From contig NZ_CP129212.1 of assembly GCF_030413175.1 (NCBI RefSeq), forward strand, positions 1 to 64,000: DNA of 64,000 nt. The letters run 5' to 3'. Both the position numbers and the translations under genes were made by a program. Source of the DNA: Bradyrhizobium roseum. GTDB lineage: Bacteria > Pseudomonadota > Alphaproteobacteria > Rhizobiales > Xanthobacteraceae. Below the pieces are notes generated by a model, which did not search any database, was not told the DNA's origin, and saw only the letters and a program-made list of their open reading frames with translations. Below, piece after piece: positions 41,359-50,512 of this stretch. How positions within the stretch are numbered: the stretch's first letter is position 1; each line of letters starts with the position of its first letter.

Positions 41359-42965
41359 TCTCATCCAGCAAACTACGCTTGGCCGGGCTTTCGATCATTC
41401 TGGCCTGGGGCTGGAAGCGTGCGGCCATCGCACTGGCCGCAGGCGCCCTTTCGGCGCTGGCGATGGCGCCGTTCAATGCCTGGCCGATATTGTTTGTGAC
41501 GTTTCCGGTCACAGTCTGGTTGATCGACGGCGCCGCCGCCGGGAAATGGCGCGGCGTACCGGCGGCGGCGATGTCGGGCTTCTGGTTCGGGCTCGGCTAT
41601 TTCGTGCCCGGGCTATACTGGACCGGCAACGCCTTCCTGGTCGATGCGCAGACGTTTGCCTGGCTGATGCCGTTCGCGGTGCTCGGCCTGCCGACCTACC
41701 TTGCCCTGTTCCCGGCGCTCGGCTTCGCCCTGGCGCGCCTGATCTGGACGCGGGATGCGTCGCGGGTGCTGGCGCTGGCGGTCGCGCTCACCGCCAGCGA
41801 ATGGCTGCGCGGCCATGTGCTGACAGGATTCCCTTGGAACGCCTTCGGCTACGCGCTGTCGGAACCGCTGGTGCTGGCGCAGACCGCCTCCCTGATCGGG
41901 CTCTGGGGCATGACCTTGCTCAGCATCGCGATCTTCGCGAGTCCGGCCGTGCTGATCGACGGGTCTTCGCGCGGCCGGAAGCCCTGGATCGCGCCCGTGA
42001 TGGCGCTCACACTGCTGGTCGCGATGGGCATTTATGGGGCCGTGCGGCTGTCGCTGCAGCCCACCGTGCTGACCGGCGTCAAGCTGCGTATCATGCAGCC
42101 GAACCTTCAACAGGACGTCAAATTCAACTACGCCGCCAAGGCGGAGGTGATGCAGAAATATCTGGCGCTTTCGGACCGCGCCTCGGGACCGCAATCCACC
42201 GGCGTGCGCGATACGCAGATCCTGATCTGGCCGGAATCCGCATTCCCGTTCTTTCTGACCCGCGAAGCCGACGCGATGGCGCAGATCGCCGAGCTGTTGC
42301 CCAAGGGCACGGTGCTGATGACCGGCTCGGTGCGCGCCCCGGACGGCCCGCCCGGCGCCCGCGTCAGTCGCGCCTTCAATTCGATATATCTGATCGACCA
42401 TGACGGCGGCGTGCTGTCGGTCTACGACAAGCTGCACCTGGTGCCGTTCGGCGAATATCTGCCGTTCCAGGCGTGGATGGAAAAGCTCGGATTCGTGCAG
42501 CTGACCAGGGTACATGGCGGCTTCATTCCCGGAACGCGGCGCCGCGCCATGGAAGTCCCGCAGGCGCCCCCCGCGCTGCCCCTGATCTGCTATGAGGCGA
42601 TTTTTCCCGGCGATATCGCGGCCTCCGGCGAGCGCCCGGGCTGGATCATCAACCTGACCAATGACGGCTGGTTTGGAAATTCGACGGGTCCCTACCAGCA
42701 TCTGCAACAGGCGCGGCTGCGTGCCATCGAAGAAGGCCTGCCGATGGTCCGCGCCGCCAACACCGGCATCTCGGCGGTCATCGATCCCTCCGGGCGGATC
42801 GTCGCACGCCTCGGACTTGGTATTGAAGGCGTACTGGATTCCGCTTTGCCCAGCCCCCTGCCGCCGACCCTTTATGCTCGACTTAGAGATATTCCAGTTG
42901 TCATCCTCGTGGCCGCTGCGCTTTTGTTCATCTTCAGACGCCGCTTGATGAAGCGCGCTGCCTGA
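41355..42965 (+). CDS. lnt: apolipoprotein N-acyltransferase
   Basis: Lnt adds the third acyl chain to lipoproteins in the inner membrane. The 536-residue protein has an N-terminal block of about seven membrane helices (LAAGALSALAMAPFNAWPILF, GFWFGLGYFVPGLYWTGNAFLV) and a nitrilase-like periplasmic domain with the catalytic Glu in ILIWPESAFPFF, Lys in YDKLHLVPFGEYLPF and Cys in LPLICYEAIFPGDI. The start is GTG 41355, overlapping corC. In Sinorhizobium the orthologue is the acid-tolerance gene actA, next to phrR, as here. Confidence 0.96.
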   Translation: MISSSKLRLAGLSIILAWGWKRAAIALAAGALSALAMAPFNAWPILFVTFPVTVWLIDGAAAGKWRGVPAAAMSGFWFGLGYFVPGLYWTGNAFLVDAQTFAWLMPFAVLGLPTYLALFPALGFALARLIWTRDASRVLALAVALTASEWLRGHVLTGFPWNAFGYALSEPLVLAQTASLIGLWGMTLLSIAIFASPAVLIDGSSRGRKPWIAPVMALTLLVAMGIYGAVRLSLQPTVLTGVKLRIMQPNLQQDVKFNYAAKAEVMQKYLALSDRASGPQSTGVRDTQILIWPESAFPFFLTREADAMAQIAELLPKGTVLMTGSVRAPDGPPGARVSRAFNSIYLIDHDGGVLSVYDKLHLVPFGEYLPFQAWMEKLGFVQLTRVHGGFIPGTRRRAMEVPQAPPALPLICYEAIFPGDIAASGERPGWIINLTNDGWFGNSTGPYQHLQQARLRAIEEGLPMVRAANTGISAVIDPSGRIVARLGLGIEGVLDSALPSPLPPTLYARLRDIPVVILVAAALLFIFRRRLMKRAA

Positions 42966-43055
42966 GATTTGCACATCACGACAGACACGGTCCGTCAAAA
43001 AACGCACCATGGGTAGTTCCACCAGTTGACAGACAGCTCGCGATTCGCTTTCTGC

Positions 43056-43092
43056 GGTTGCAACCAAAAACAAACAACCAGTTAGTTGTTTG
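43056..43092. promoter_or_regulatory. two GTTG/CAAC palindromes ahead of the phrR-like gene
   Basis: GGTTGCAACC (43056-43065) is a perfect ten-base palindrome, and CAAACAAC-CAGTTA-GTTGTTTG (43071-43092) has perfect eight-base arms. Both share GTTG/CAAC half-sites and lie 105-140 bases before the regulator's start codon. They are candidate operators, most simply for autoregulation; binding is inferred. Confidence 0.55.
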
Positions 43093-43197
43093 CGCAGAAT
43101 GTCTGTAAATCCGTTCGGCCTGCCGATCGGGTTTGCGGTACCGGCGCCTGAGGTTCTTCGATGCCTCATTCCCGGCGCGCAACCAGGAGCGATGCAG

Positions 43198-43614
43198 ATG
43201 TCTACCAAAGCGCCCAATCCGGTTGACAAATATGTCGGCAGCCGCGTCCGGATGCGCCGTATCATGCTGGGAATGAGCCAAGAAAAACTTGGCGAAGCGC
43301 TCGGCCTCACATTCCAGCAGGTTCAGAAATACGAAAAAGGCACCAATCGGGTCGGCGCCAGCCGCCTTCAGCAAATTTCAGAAATATTGCAGGTCCCGGT
43401 GTCGTTCCTGTTCGATGGCGGCCCGAGCGGCGCGGTGAACGGCAGCGCCTTTGCCGAAGGCGCCTCGCCGGCATATGTGTCCGATTTCCTCGCCACATCG
43501 GAAGGTCTTGCGCTGACGCGCGCGTTCACGCGCATCCCCGATTCCAAGATGCGGCGCTCGATCGTCGAACTGGTCGAGCAGATCGCCGCGCGTGACGGTC
43601 CGGACCAGCGCTGA
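43198..43614 (+). CDS. XRE-family regulator, PhrR/PraR-like
   Basis: A 138-residue Cro/CI-type regulator with the helix-turn-helix in RVRMRRIMLGMSQEKLGEALGLTFQQVQKYEKGTNRVGASRLQQIS, followed by a linker and a helical C-terminal part (KMRRSIVELVEQIAA). ATG 43198 is chosen because AGGAG sits eight bases upstream; ATG 43192 is too close. Sequence and position after lnt match rhizobial PhrR/PraR, which is acid-inducible in Sinorhizobium medicae and controls quorum sensing and attachment genes in Rhizobium leguminosarum. The precise regulon here is unknown. Confidence 0.88.
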   Translation: MSTKAPNPVDKYVGSRVRMRRIMLGMSQEKLGEALGLTFQQVQKYEKGTNRVGASRLQQISEILQVPVSFLFDGGPSGAVNGSAFAEGASPAYVSDFLATSEGLALTRAFTRIPDSKMRRSIVELVEQIAARDGPDQR

Positions 43615-43711
43615 TTCTCCAAACTCGGCTTGAGAATTTCGTATACTGGAATATGCCATCATGCCCGGTGCGAAATTGCGCATCGGGACTTGAAGCCGTA
43701 TCAGATACGAC

Positions 43712-44839
43712 ATGACGACAACCAATCCTTTTGATGACCGAACGATCCTCGAGGGCATCCGCCGCTGGGTCGAGATCGAGACCCCGACCGACGTCCCCGC
43801 GCAGGTCAACGCGCTCGCCGACCTCGTCGCCGAGGGTTATCTTGGCCTGCCTGCGACCGTCGAGCGGATCGCCGGGCATTCCGGCTGCGGCGATCATCTG
43901 GTGGCGCGCTCGGCATGGGGACAGGACGCGCCGGGAATTCTGGTACTGAGCCATCTCGATACGGTGCACCCTCTTGGGTTCATCGAGCGCCTGCCGTTTC
44001 GGATCGACGGCGACAGCGTGTTCGGCCCCGGCATCTACGACATGAAGGGCGGCGCCTATCTCGCCTATCATGCGTTCCGGCAGGTTTGCACCGATGCCGC
44101 ATCGCCGCCGCTCGGTATCACCCAGCTCTATGTCTCGGACGAGGAGATCGGCAGCCCGACCTCGCGGGCGCTGATTGAGAGCGAGGGACGGAAGGCGAAA
44201 TATGTGTTGGTCACCGAGCCGGCGCGCGACGGCGGCAAGATCGTAACCGGGCGCAAGGGCGTCGGCCGCTTCGAGGTGTTCATCAAGGGCGTGCCCTCGC
44301 ATGCCGGCACCCGGCCCGAGGACGGCCGCAGCGCCATCCACGAACTCGGCAACGTCATCCAGACGCTGGCTGCGATGAACGATTCGTCGCGCGGCATCAG
44401 CGTCAATGTCGGCGTGATCAGAGGCGGCACGCGGCCGAACGTGATTGCCGAAGAGGCCTATGCGGAGGTCGATCTACGCGTGCCGACAATGTCGGACTCC
44501 GAAGAGCTCACGGCAAAAATCCTCGGTCTCAAATCGCGCACCGAGGGCGTCACCGTCAAGGTGGTCGGCGAGCTGAACCGGCCGCCCTATGAAAAGAGCA
44601 ACGCCGGCGCCGCGCTCTACGAGCATGCCAGGACGATCGCGGCCGAAATCGGCTTCGATCTGGTCGATACCTCGACCGGCGGCGGCTCCGACGGCAATTT
44701 CACCGCGCCGCATACCGCCACGCTGGACGGGCTCGGCGTCGATGGTCAGGGCGCGCATACCCATTACGAGCAGATGTACATCTCCTCGATCGAGCCGCGG
44801 GCGCGGCTGTTGTACCGGCTGTACCAGACGCTGCGATGA
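43712..44839 (+). CDS. M20 family metallopeptidase
   Basis: A 375-residue zinc exopeptidase of the M20A group (ArgE/DapE/carboxypeptidase G2-like). Catalytic motifs: GILVLSHLDTVHPLG with His-x-Asp, GIYDMKGGAYLAYHAF with the bridging Asp, YVSDEEIGSPTSRAL with the general-base Glu pair, and a late GAHTHYEQMY His. The dimerisation domain lies between. No signal peptide. Substrate is unknown (N-acyl amino acids or small peptides). It overlaps trmB by four bases. As I recall, metK often fills this position after phrR in related rhizobia, and it is missing here. Confidence 0.9.
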   Translation: MTTTNPFDDRTILEGIRRWVEIETPTDVPAQVNALADLVAEGYLGLPATVERIAGHSGCGDHLVARSAWGQDAPGILVLSHLDTVHPLGFIERLPFRIDGDSVFGPGIYDMKGGAYLAYHAFRQVCTDAASPPLGITQLYVSDEEIGSPTSRALIESEGRKAKYVLVTEPARDGGKIVTGRKGVGRFEVFIKGVPSHAGTRPEDGRSAIHELGNVIQTLAAMNDSSRGISVNVGVIRGGTRPNVIAEEAYAEVDLRVPTMSDSEELTAKILGLKSRTEGVTVKVVGELNRPPYEKSNAGAALYEHARTIAAEIGFDLVDTSTGGGSDGNFTAPHTATLDGLGVDGQGAHTHYEQMYISSIEPRARLLYRLYQTLR

Positions 44840-45579
44840 TGATGGCCCCCAGCGATGCCGGCGACCGCGACGCGCCGCCGGATGACGGCGCGTCGGCGCA
44901 TGCGCGCGGCTCGTTCTTCGGTCGCCGCAAGGGCCACAAGCTCCGCATCCATCAGGCCGATCTGATCGACAATCTGCTGCCGCATCTGGCGCTCGACATT
45001 GCAACGCCTGCGCCGGAGCGGCTGGCCGAGCTGTTCGATGGCGACATCGCCGATGTCAGGCTCGAAATCGGCTTCGGCGGCGGCGAGCATCTGATCGCGG
45101 AGGCACAGGCCTTTCCCGACACCGGGTTCATCGGCTGCGAGCCCTATGTCAACGGCATGGCGAAAATCCTGACCCAGATCGAGGCCAACAATATCGGCAA
45201 CATCCGGCTCTATGCCGGCGATGCCGCGGAATTGCTGGCCTGGGCGCCGGCGCGATCGCTTTCGCGGATCGACCTGATCCATCCCGATCCCTGGCCGAAG
45301 CGGCGGCACTGGAAGCGGCGCTTCGTGCAGGACGCAACGATTGCCGCGATGGCGCGGATTCTCAAGGACGGCGGCGAATTTCGCTTCGTCAGCGACATCG
45401 ACGATTACTGCGCCTGGACACTGGCGCATCTGATGCGCAGTCCCGACTTCGCCTGGACCGCGGAGCGCGCCGTCGACTGGCACCAGCCATGGGCCGGCTA
45501 CACCATGACGCGCTACGGCAGGAAGGCCGAACGCGAGGGGCGGGCGGCAGCATATTTGCGGTTTCGGCGGGTGGGGTAA
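44836..45579 (+). CDS. trmB: tRNA (guanine-N7-)-methyltransferase
   Basis: TrmB makes m7G46 in tRNA with SAM. The 247-residue protein has SFFGRRKGHKLR near the start, the SAM motif DVRLEIGFGGGEHLIAEA, the GCEPYVNGMAKIL segment and the signature DLIHPDPWPKRRHWKRRFVQ. The N-terminal 30 residues are extra compared with E. coli. It overlaps the M20 peptidase stop by four bases. Confidence 0.95.
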   Translation: MMMAPSDAGDRDAPPDDGASAHARGSFFGRRKGHKLRIHQADLIDNLLPHLALDIATPAPERLAELFDGDIADVRLEIGFGGGEHLIAEAQAFPDTGFIGCEPYVNGMAKILTQIEANNIGNIRLYAGDAAELLAWAPARSLSRIDLIHPDPWPKRRHWKRRFVQDATIAAMARILKDGGEFRFVSDIDDYCAWTLAHLMRSPDFAWTAERAVDWHQPWAGYTMTRYGRKAEREGRAAAYLRFRRVG

Positions 45580-45589
45580 CTCTCTCCGT

Positions 45590-45690
45590 CGTCATTCCGG
45601 GGCGTGCGCAGCACCCGGAATCCATCGTGCCGCACCACAAGCCGATAGTTGGATTCCGGGTTCGCCGCTTCGCGTCGCCCCGGAATGACG
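45590..45690. repeat. palindromic repeat family C, copy 2
   Basis: Begins CGTCATTCCGGGGCGTGCG and ends GCCCCGGAATGACG, with inner CACCCGGAATCCA and TGGATTCCGGGTT arms. It is clearly the same element as 25361-25472, and it fills the space between the convergent trmB and dioxygenase genes. Confidence 0.8.
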
Positions 45691-45707
45691 AGAAAGAGAG
45701 AGAGAGA

Positions 45708-46547
45708 TCAACGCTCCGCCATCCGCGCTTTGCGTACATCCGTCGCTTCCCACACCATCCGTTTACCGCGTTCGCGGCCGAGCAGTTCAATCGGATCGTG
45801 GTTGTCGATGTGGCCGAATTGTCCCTTGTAGACGCTATAGCCGCACAGCTCCTGCAGCCGCCGCGGAAAACGCTTTGCGGTTTCCTGCGGAATGCCGAGC
45901 TGCAAATTCTCCTGTTGCCGCATCCAGCCCCAGCAATAGGCGCAGGAAAACGCGAAACGCCGCTCATCGGAATGGTTGGCGCCGCCGCCATGCCATAGCG
46001 CGCTGTCGAACAGCATCACGCTCCCGGCCTTCATCGTCGCGGTGACCGCGTCGTAGTCGCGGCCATATTCCGGCGAGGAATCAAATTTGTGGCTGCCCGG
46101 TATGATCCGCGTCGCGCCATTGTCCGCGCGAAAGTCCGACAGCGCCCAGATCGCGTTGAGCGTGATCGGAATGTGCGGACGCGGCAGCGGAATCAGCTGC
46201 GTGTCCTCGTGGATCGGCTGCGCCTCCTGCCCCGGTCCCAGCACCAGCGAGCAGAACGACGACAGCAGGCATTCCCTGTCCAGCACCCGCTCCACCACCG
46301 GCAGCACATTCTCGTGCAGCGGCACTTCCCAGAACAGATCGTCATAGGTGAGCAGGTTGTTGATGCGAACGGTCTTGAAGCCTTCGAACGAGGTCTTGGC
46401 CGGACCGAGCCGATGCTCGCACTCGACGCGCTGCAGTGCTGCGATCAGACCTTCGACCAGGCGAGAGTCCGCCGCGCCTTCGATCACGACATATCCGTCG
46501 TCGCGGATCCTGTCGGCATGGGCCTGAACTTCCGATTCCGTCAGCAT
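45708..46547 (-). CDS. phytanoyl-CoA dioxygenase family protein
   Basis: A 279-residue Fe(II)/2-oxoglutarate-dependent oxygenase. The iron facial triad can be placed in QPIHEDTQLIP (His-x-Asp) and LWHGGGANHS (distal His), and RRFAFSCAYCWGW provides the oxoglutarate-binding Arg. ATG 46547 has GGGGAG at good spacing, so the longer frame to 46781 is discounted. Family members hydroxylate varied small molecules, and the substrate is unknown. It is followed on the same strand by nothing related. Confidence 0.87.
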   Translation of the reverse strand: MLTESEVQAHADRIRDDGYVVIEGAADSRLVEGLIAALQRVECEHRLGPAKTSFEGFKTVRINNLLTYDDLFWEVPLHENVLPVVERVLDRECLLSSFCSLVLGPGQEAQPIHEDTQLIPLPRPHIPITLNAIWALSDFRADNGATRIIPGSHKFDSSPEYGRDYDAVTATMKAGSVMLFDSALWHGGGANHSDERRFAFSCAYCWGWMRQQENLQLGIPQETAKRFPRRLQELCGYSVYKGQFGHIDNHDPIELLGRERGKRMVWEATDVRKARMAER

Positions 46548-46633
46548 GGCGTGCTCCCCAGTATGACGCTGTATCGCGTCTTGGTCGGGAGGATAGCCCG
46601 CGGGTCCGCTGTTGGGGAAGCGCTTTGGAGAAG

Positions 46634-47704
46634 TTACCGCGTCTTCCAGAACGCGACGACGCGCTGGGCGGTAGCGGGCATCAGGCGCGCAAAATTCACC
46701 CGCGCGGTTTCGATGTCGGCGGGGGATGCCGACCGGTTCGGGCCTGCTCGAAGCAGGATCAGCGCGCGCACGGTCGCCCATTCGGCATCGATGGCTTTCC
46801 CGGCGATCAGGAGCGGATCGTCGCGGTCACCGCTGATCAGACGGTCGAGGGTTTCGATCTTGACACCGGTCATTGCCGACAATGCGGCGACCGCCTCCTC
46901 ATATTTGAAAGCGCGCGCGAAATTGAGCAAGGCGCCTTCACCGAGCATGCCTTCGCGATGAAGCTTCATCACGGTGCGCTGCGCCGGCAGGAAGTCGCGC
47001 CGTTCCTCGCGTTCCGACGCGCCGTTCATGACGGCCATCACCTGCTTGATGGCGGCCTGCCGTTCGGGCTTGACGACCGTGACCAGGCGGCGGCGGACGA
47101 TGTCGATGGAGCCGGAGAGCAGGTCCTTCAAATGCGCAGGCGACAGGTCGTCGCGCTGGCCGAGCCGGATCGTCAGAACGCCATCCTGGCTGGCGCGCTC
47201 GACCAGTGTCGAGTAGCCGGTCTCCGAAAAGGCTGCGCCGGCGTTGCCGGCAGCGCGCCGGACGACGGCGCGGTCGCCGCGGGCGATCATGACGTCGGTG
47301 AGATCGGTCGAAAGCGTGGGCCGTTCCGCCATTGCCAGCAGATGATCCTGGCCCTTCATCGACGCGATCTCGAGCAGCATCTTTTCGTCGATGACCGGGG
47401 ATTGTCGCAGCAGCGGGCCCGCGATGGCAATTTCATCGTCATGGGCAAGCTGGCCGATCAGGCCGCGCGGCGCATTTGAAAGCGACGACAGCCGCTCGGC
47501 CAGTTCGGCGCGCTCGGCGATCTCGGCATGCGGCACAAGACTGGTCAGGACGCCGTCGAACAGATCGACATGATCGGGGCGGAAGCTCGCCGCCCCCTGC
47601 AAAAAAAGCTGGCTGACGCGGCGCGCGGCATCGGCCCGGCGCTTCGGGTCGCCGCGGCTGACAATGTCGTCGAGTTCCGGAATCAACGATGGTGAAACGA
47701 TCAT
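46634..47704 (-). CDS. DUF2336 domain-containing protein
   Basis: A 356-residue helical, HEAT-like protein of the DUF2336 family, common in Rhizobiales and of unknown function. Seen: the opening SLIPELDDIVSRGDPKRRADAARRVSQLFL, paired helices with LAHDDEIAIAGPLLRQSPVI, and a central RRAAGNAGAAFSETGYSTLVERA. No membrane segment or enzyme motif. ATG 47704 has GGATGGG upstream; ATG 47716 is in frame. It is divergent from the rimP operon. Confidence 0.85.
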   Translation of the reverse strand: MIVSPSLIPELDDIVSRGDPKRRADAARRVSQLFLQGAASFRPDHVDLFDGVLTSLVPHAEIAERAELAERLSSLSNAPRGLIGQLAHDDEIAIAGPLLRQSPVIDEKMLLEIASMKGQDHLLAMAERPTLSTDLTDVMIARGDRAVVRRAAGNAGAAFSETGYSTLVERASQDGVLTIRLGQRDDLSPAHLKDLLSGSIDIVRRRLVTVVKPERQAAIKQVMAVMNGASEREERRDFLPAQRTVMKLHREGMLGEGALLNFARAFKYEEAVAALSAMTGVKIETLDRLISGDRDDPLLIAGKAIDAEWATVRALILLRAGPNRSASPADIETARVNFARLMPATAQRVVAFWKTR

Positions 47705-48043
47705 AAACCCATCCAAACCGGGGAGTTTGCCGGCTTTCGGGAAATCTAGGCAGCCTTGATGAATGAAGGGTTAGATTGTCTCCGTAGTCGCAGGCTTGGC
47801 AAAATCAGACTTAACGGGGCCCTCGGGCCTTGTCGAATTGCGCAAAAACCGCTATATCCGCGCCAACTTATGGTTCTCATACGATCGCGTATTGAGAGTG
47901 GGCCCCCCGGGACCCGCTCTTTTTTATTACCTGAACGCGCCCGGCCCAGAAGGGCATGCAAAGGCGCGGTTCGGGGAACCGGCCGGACCGCCGGTTAAGG
48001 CCCGGCCTAAACCCATGCAAGTAAGACGCTTTTGACCCTGGAC
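47705..48043. other. leader region of the rimP-nusA-infB operon
   Basis: About 340 bases with no trusted gene. It has a complete terminator-like hairpin at 47895-47925, followed by a second, very GC-rich set of inverted segments (GGTTCGGGGAACC, GGCCGGACCGCCGGTTAAGGCC) before rimP. In E. coli this position holds the initiator tRNA gene metY; no tRNA cloverleaf is visible here. Confidence 0.5.
47895..47925 (+). terminator. intrinsic-terminator-like hairpin in the rimP leader
   Basis: AGAGTGGG (47895-47902) pairs with CCCGCTCT (47913-47920; one G-T pair) and is directly followed by six T residues. It stands about 120 bases upstream of rimP, so it would either end a short upstream transcript (small RNA or read-through) or attenuate the operon. 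Confidence 0.65.
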
Positions 48044-48823
48044 ATGACCGATCCGATCGCTGGTTCCGTGGATGCCGACCTCTTGGCCGAGCCCCGTCTC
48101 GTCGTCGAGCCGGGTGCGGCCGCGCGGGTCTCGGCGGTCGCCGGACCCGTGCTGCAGGGAATGGGCTACCGGCTGGTCCGGATCAAGATTTCCGGCGAAG
48201 CCGGCTGCACCGTGCAAATCATGGCCGAACGGCCCGACGGGTCGATGCAGATCGAGGATTGCGAGGCGATCTCGCGGGCGCTGTCGCCGGTTCTCGATGT
48301 CGCCGATCCGATCGACCGCGCCTACCGGCTCGAAATATCCTCGCCGGGCATCGACCGCCCGCTGGTGCGCCGCTCCGATTTCGAGCGCTTCGCCGGCCAT
48401 CTGGTAAAGGTCGAAATGGCGGTCGCCCATCAGGGCCGCAAGCGTTTCCGGGGGCACCTGGCCGGCGTCGAAGGCGACGCCGTGCGGCTACATCGGGATG
48501 ACATACGCGCAGGCGAAGATGTCGACGTGCTGCTGGTGATGGAAGACATCGCCGATGCACGGCTGGTTTTGACGGACGAATTGATTGCGGAATCGATGCG
48601 GCGCGGCAAGCAGGCCGAGCGCGAATTGAAGCAAAATCTCGGATTGGCGTCCCCCCCTCCGCCGCATGCCAAGAAGAGCGATCCGGCCAGGAGCAACAAA
48701 CCGAAGCCGAAGCCCGGCAAGATGCCCGAGCCCAAAAAGCCGGAGCCGACCAATACGAAGAAACACCGCCTCGCCGCAGAAAGACTGCGCAGGGGCGACC
48801 TCGATCCTACTGAAGGAGACTAG
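48044..48823 (+). CDS. rimP: ribosome maturation factor RimP
   Basis: RimP assists 30S subunit assembly. The 259 residues include the N-terminal domain [15 protein letters not shown], the central [21 protein letters not shown] and the highly conserved [21 protein letters not shown]. After about residue 185 there is a long Lys/Pro-rich disordered tail ([20 protein letters not shown]) ending in an RNA-binding-like [13 protein letters not shown] stretch. That makes it about 100 residues longer than E. coli RimP. Start ATG 48044 is preferred; TTG 48032 is in frame. It is the first gene of the nusA operon. Confidence 0.95.
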   Translation: MTDPIAGSVDADLLAEPRLVVEPGAAARVSAVAGPVLQGMGYRLVRIKISGEAGCTVQIMAERPDGSMQIEDCEAISRALSPVLDVADPIDRAYRLEISSPGIDRPLVRRSDFERFAGHLVKVEMAVAHQGRKRFRGHLAGVEGDAVRLHRDDIRAGEDVDVLLVMEDIADARLVLTDELIAESMRRGKQAERELKQNLGLASPPPPHAKKSDPARSNKPKPKPGKMPEPKKPEPTNTKKHRLAAERLRRGDLDPTEGD

Positions 48824-48826
48824 GCC

Positions 48827-50437
48827 ATGGCCGTCAGCGCCAACAAACTCGAACTGCTGCAGATCGCAGACGCGGTTGCCCGCGAAAAGTCGATCGACCG
48901 CGGCATCGTGATCGCCGCGATGGAAGACGCCATCGCGAAAGCGGCCCGCGCCCGTTACGGCAGCGAGACCGACGTTCACGCCGAGATCGACGCCAAGAAG
49001 GGCGAGCTGCGGCTGTCGCGCCACATGCTGGTGGTCGAGCAGGTGGAAAACTCTTCGAACCAGATTTCGCTGGCCGACGCGCAGCGCGCCAACCCGGGCG
49101 CCCAGGTCGGCGACACCATCGCCGATACCCTGCCGCCGCTGGAATATGGCCGCATCGCCGCCCAATCCGCCAAGCAGGTGATCGTGCAGAAGGTGCGCGA
49201 GGCCGAGCGCGACCGGCAGTACCAGGAATTCAAGGACCGCATCGGCGATATCGTCAACGGCGTCGTCAAGCGCGTCGAATATGGCAGCGTGATCGTCGAT
49301 CTCGGCCGCGGTGAGGCCATCATCCGCCGCGACGAAATGCTGCCGCGCGAGGTGTTCCGCAACGGCGACCGCGTCCGCGCCTACATCTTCGACGTCCGCC
49401 GCGAAACCCGCGGCCCGCAGATCTTCCTGTCCCGCACCCATCCGCAATTCATGGCAAAACTGTTCGCGCAGGAAGTACCTGAAATCTATGACGGAATCGT
49501 CGAAATCAAGGCGGTGGCCCGCGATCCCGGCTCGCGCGCGAAAATCGGCGTGATTTCGCGGGATTCCTCGGTCGATCCGGTCGGCGCCTGCGTCGGCATG
49601 CGCGGCTCGCGCGTGCAGGCCGTGGTGAACGAACTGCAGGGCGAGAAGATCGACATCATTCCGTGGTCGCCCGATATCGCGACCTTCGTGGTCAACGCGC
49701 TGGCGCCGGCCGAAGTCGCCAAGGTCGTGATCGACGAGGACCGCGAGCGCATCGAGGTCGTGGTGCCCGACACCAACAACCAGCTCTCGCTGGCGATCGG
49801 CCGCCGCGGCCAGAACGTCCGCCTCGCCTCGCAGCTGACCGGCTGGGACATCGACATCCTGACCGAACAGGAAGAATCCGAGCGCCGCCAAGCCGATTTC
49901 GAGAACTCGACCCGCGTCTTCATGGAAGCGCTGAACGTCGACGAAGTCGTCGGGCAGTTGCTGGCCTCGGAAGGCTTTACCTCGGTCGAGGAGCTGGCAC
50001 TGGTCGACGCCAAGGAACTGGCCGGGATCGAGGGGTTTGACGAGGAGACCGCCAACGAGCTGCAGAGCCGGGCGAAAGAATATCTGGAACAGCTCGAGAC
50101 CGAGCTGGAAAACAAGCGCAAGGAACTCGGTGTGGATGATGCTTTGAAGACGGTGCCGGGCGTGACCTCGAAGATGCTGGTCAAGTTCGGCGAGAACGAC
50201 ATCAAGTCCGTCGAGGACCTGGCGGGCTGTGCGACCGACGATCTGGTCGGCTGGACCGAGCGCAAGGAAGGCGGCGAGCCGACCAAATTTCCTGGCATCC
50301 TCGATGCCAACGAGATCTCGCGCGACGATGCGGAACGCATGATCATGCAGGCCCGCGTCATTGCCGGCTGGATCACCGAGGAAGACCTCGCCAAGCAGAC
50401 GGCGGCGGCCGAAGCCGCCGAAGACCAGACGGCGTAG
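48827..50437 (+). CDS. nusA: transcription termination/antitermination factor NusA
   Basis: NusA binds RNA polymerase and controls pausing, termination and antitermination. The 536-residue protein contains the NTD (LLQIADAVAREKSIDRGIV), an S1 domain (VNGVVKRVEYGSVIVDLGRGEAI), two KH domains (CVGMRGSRVQAVVNELQGEKIDI; LAIGRRGQNVRLASQLTGWDID) and two C-terminal helix-hairpin-helix/acidic repeats (about 370-420 and 445-500). ATG follows GGAGACTAGGCC and starts 4 bases after rimP. Confidence 0.97.
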   Translation: MAVSANKLELLQIADAVAREKSIDRGIVIAAMEDAIAKAARARYGSETDVHAEIDAKKGELRLSRHMLVVEQVENSSNQISLADAQRANPGAQVGDTIADTLPPLEYGRIAAQSAKQVIVQKVREAERDRQYQEFKDRIGDIVNGVVKRVEYGSVIVDLGRGEAIIRRDEMLPREVFRNGDRVRAYIFDVRRETRGPQIFLSRTHPQFMAKLFAQEVPEIYDGIVEIKAVARDPGSRAKIGVISRDSSVDPVGACVGMRGSRVQAVVNELQGEKIDIIPWSPDIATFVVNALAPAEVAKVVIDEDRERIEVVVPDTNNQLSLAIGRRGQNVRLASQLTGWDIDILTEQEESERRQADFENSTRVFMEALNVDEVVGQLLASEGFTSVEELALVDAKELAGIEGFDEETANELQSRAKEYLEQLETELENKRKELGVDDALKTVPGVTSKMLVKFGENDIKSVEDLAGCATDDLVGWTERKEGGEPTKFPGILDANEISRDDAERMIMQARVIAGWITEEDLAKQTAAAEAAEDQTA

Positions 50438-50512
50438 TGCGGGTGTTCCGCAGTACCGAAAAGCCTTTCTGCGCGCAGACCGTGCGCAGATGAACGGAGC
50501 TACACAACAGGC

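Noticed and set aside
47756..47998. Small plus-strand frames in the rimP leader
   Set aside because: They run through the terminator-like hairpin and GC-rich inverted segments, and they lack ribosome sites and family features.
47720..48040. tRNA gene upstream of rimP, as metY in E. coli
   Set aside because: No T-loop GTTCGA-type block, anticodon stem or CCA-proximal acceptor pairing was found there.
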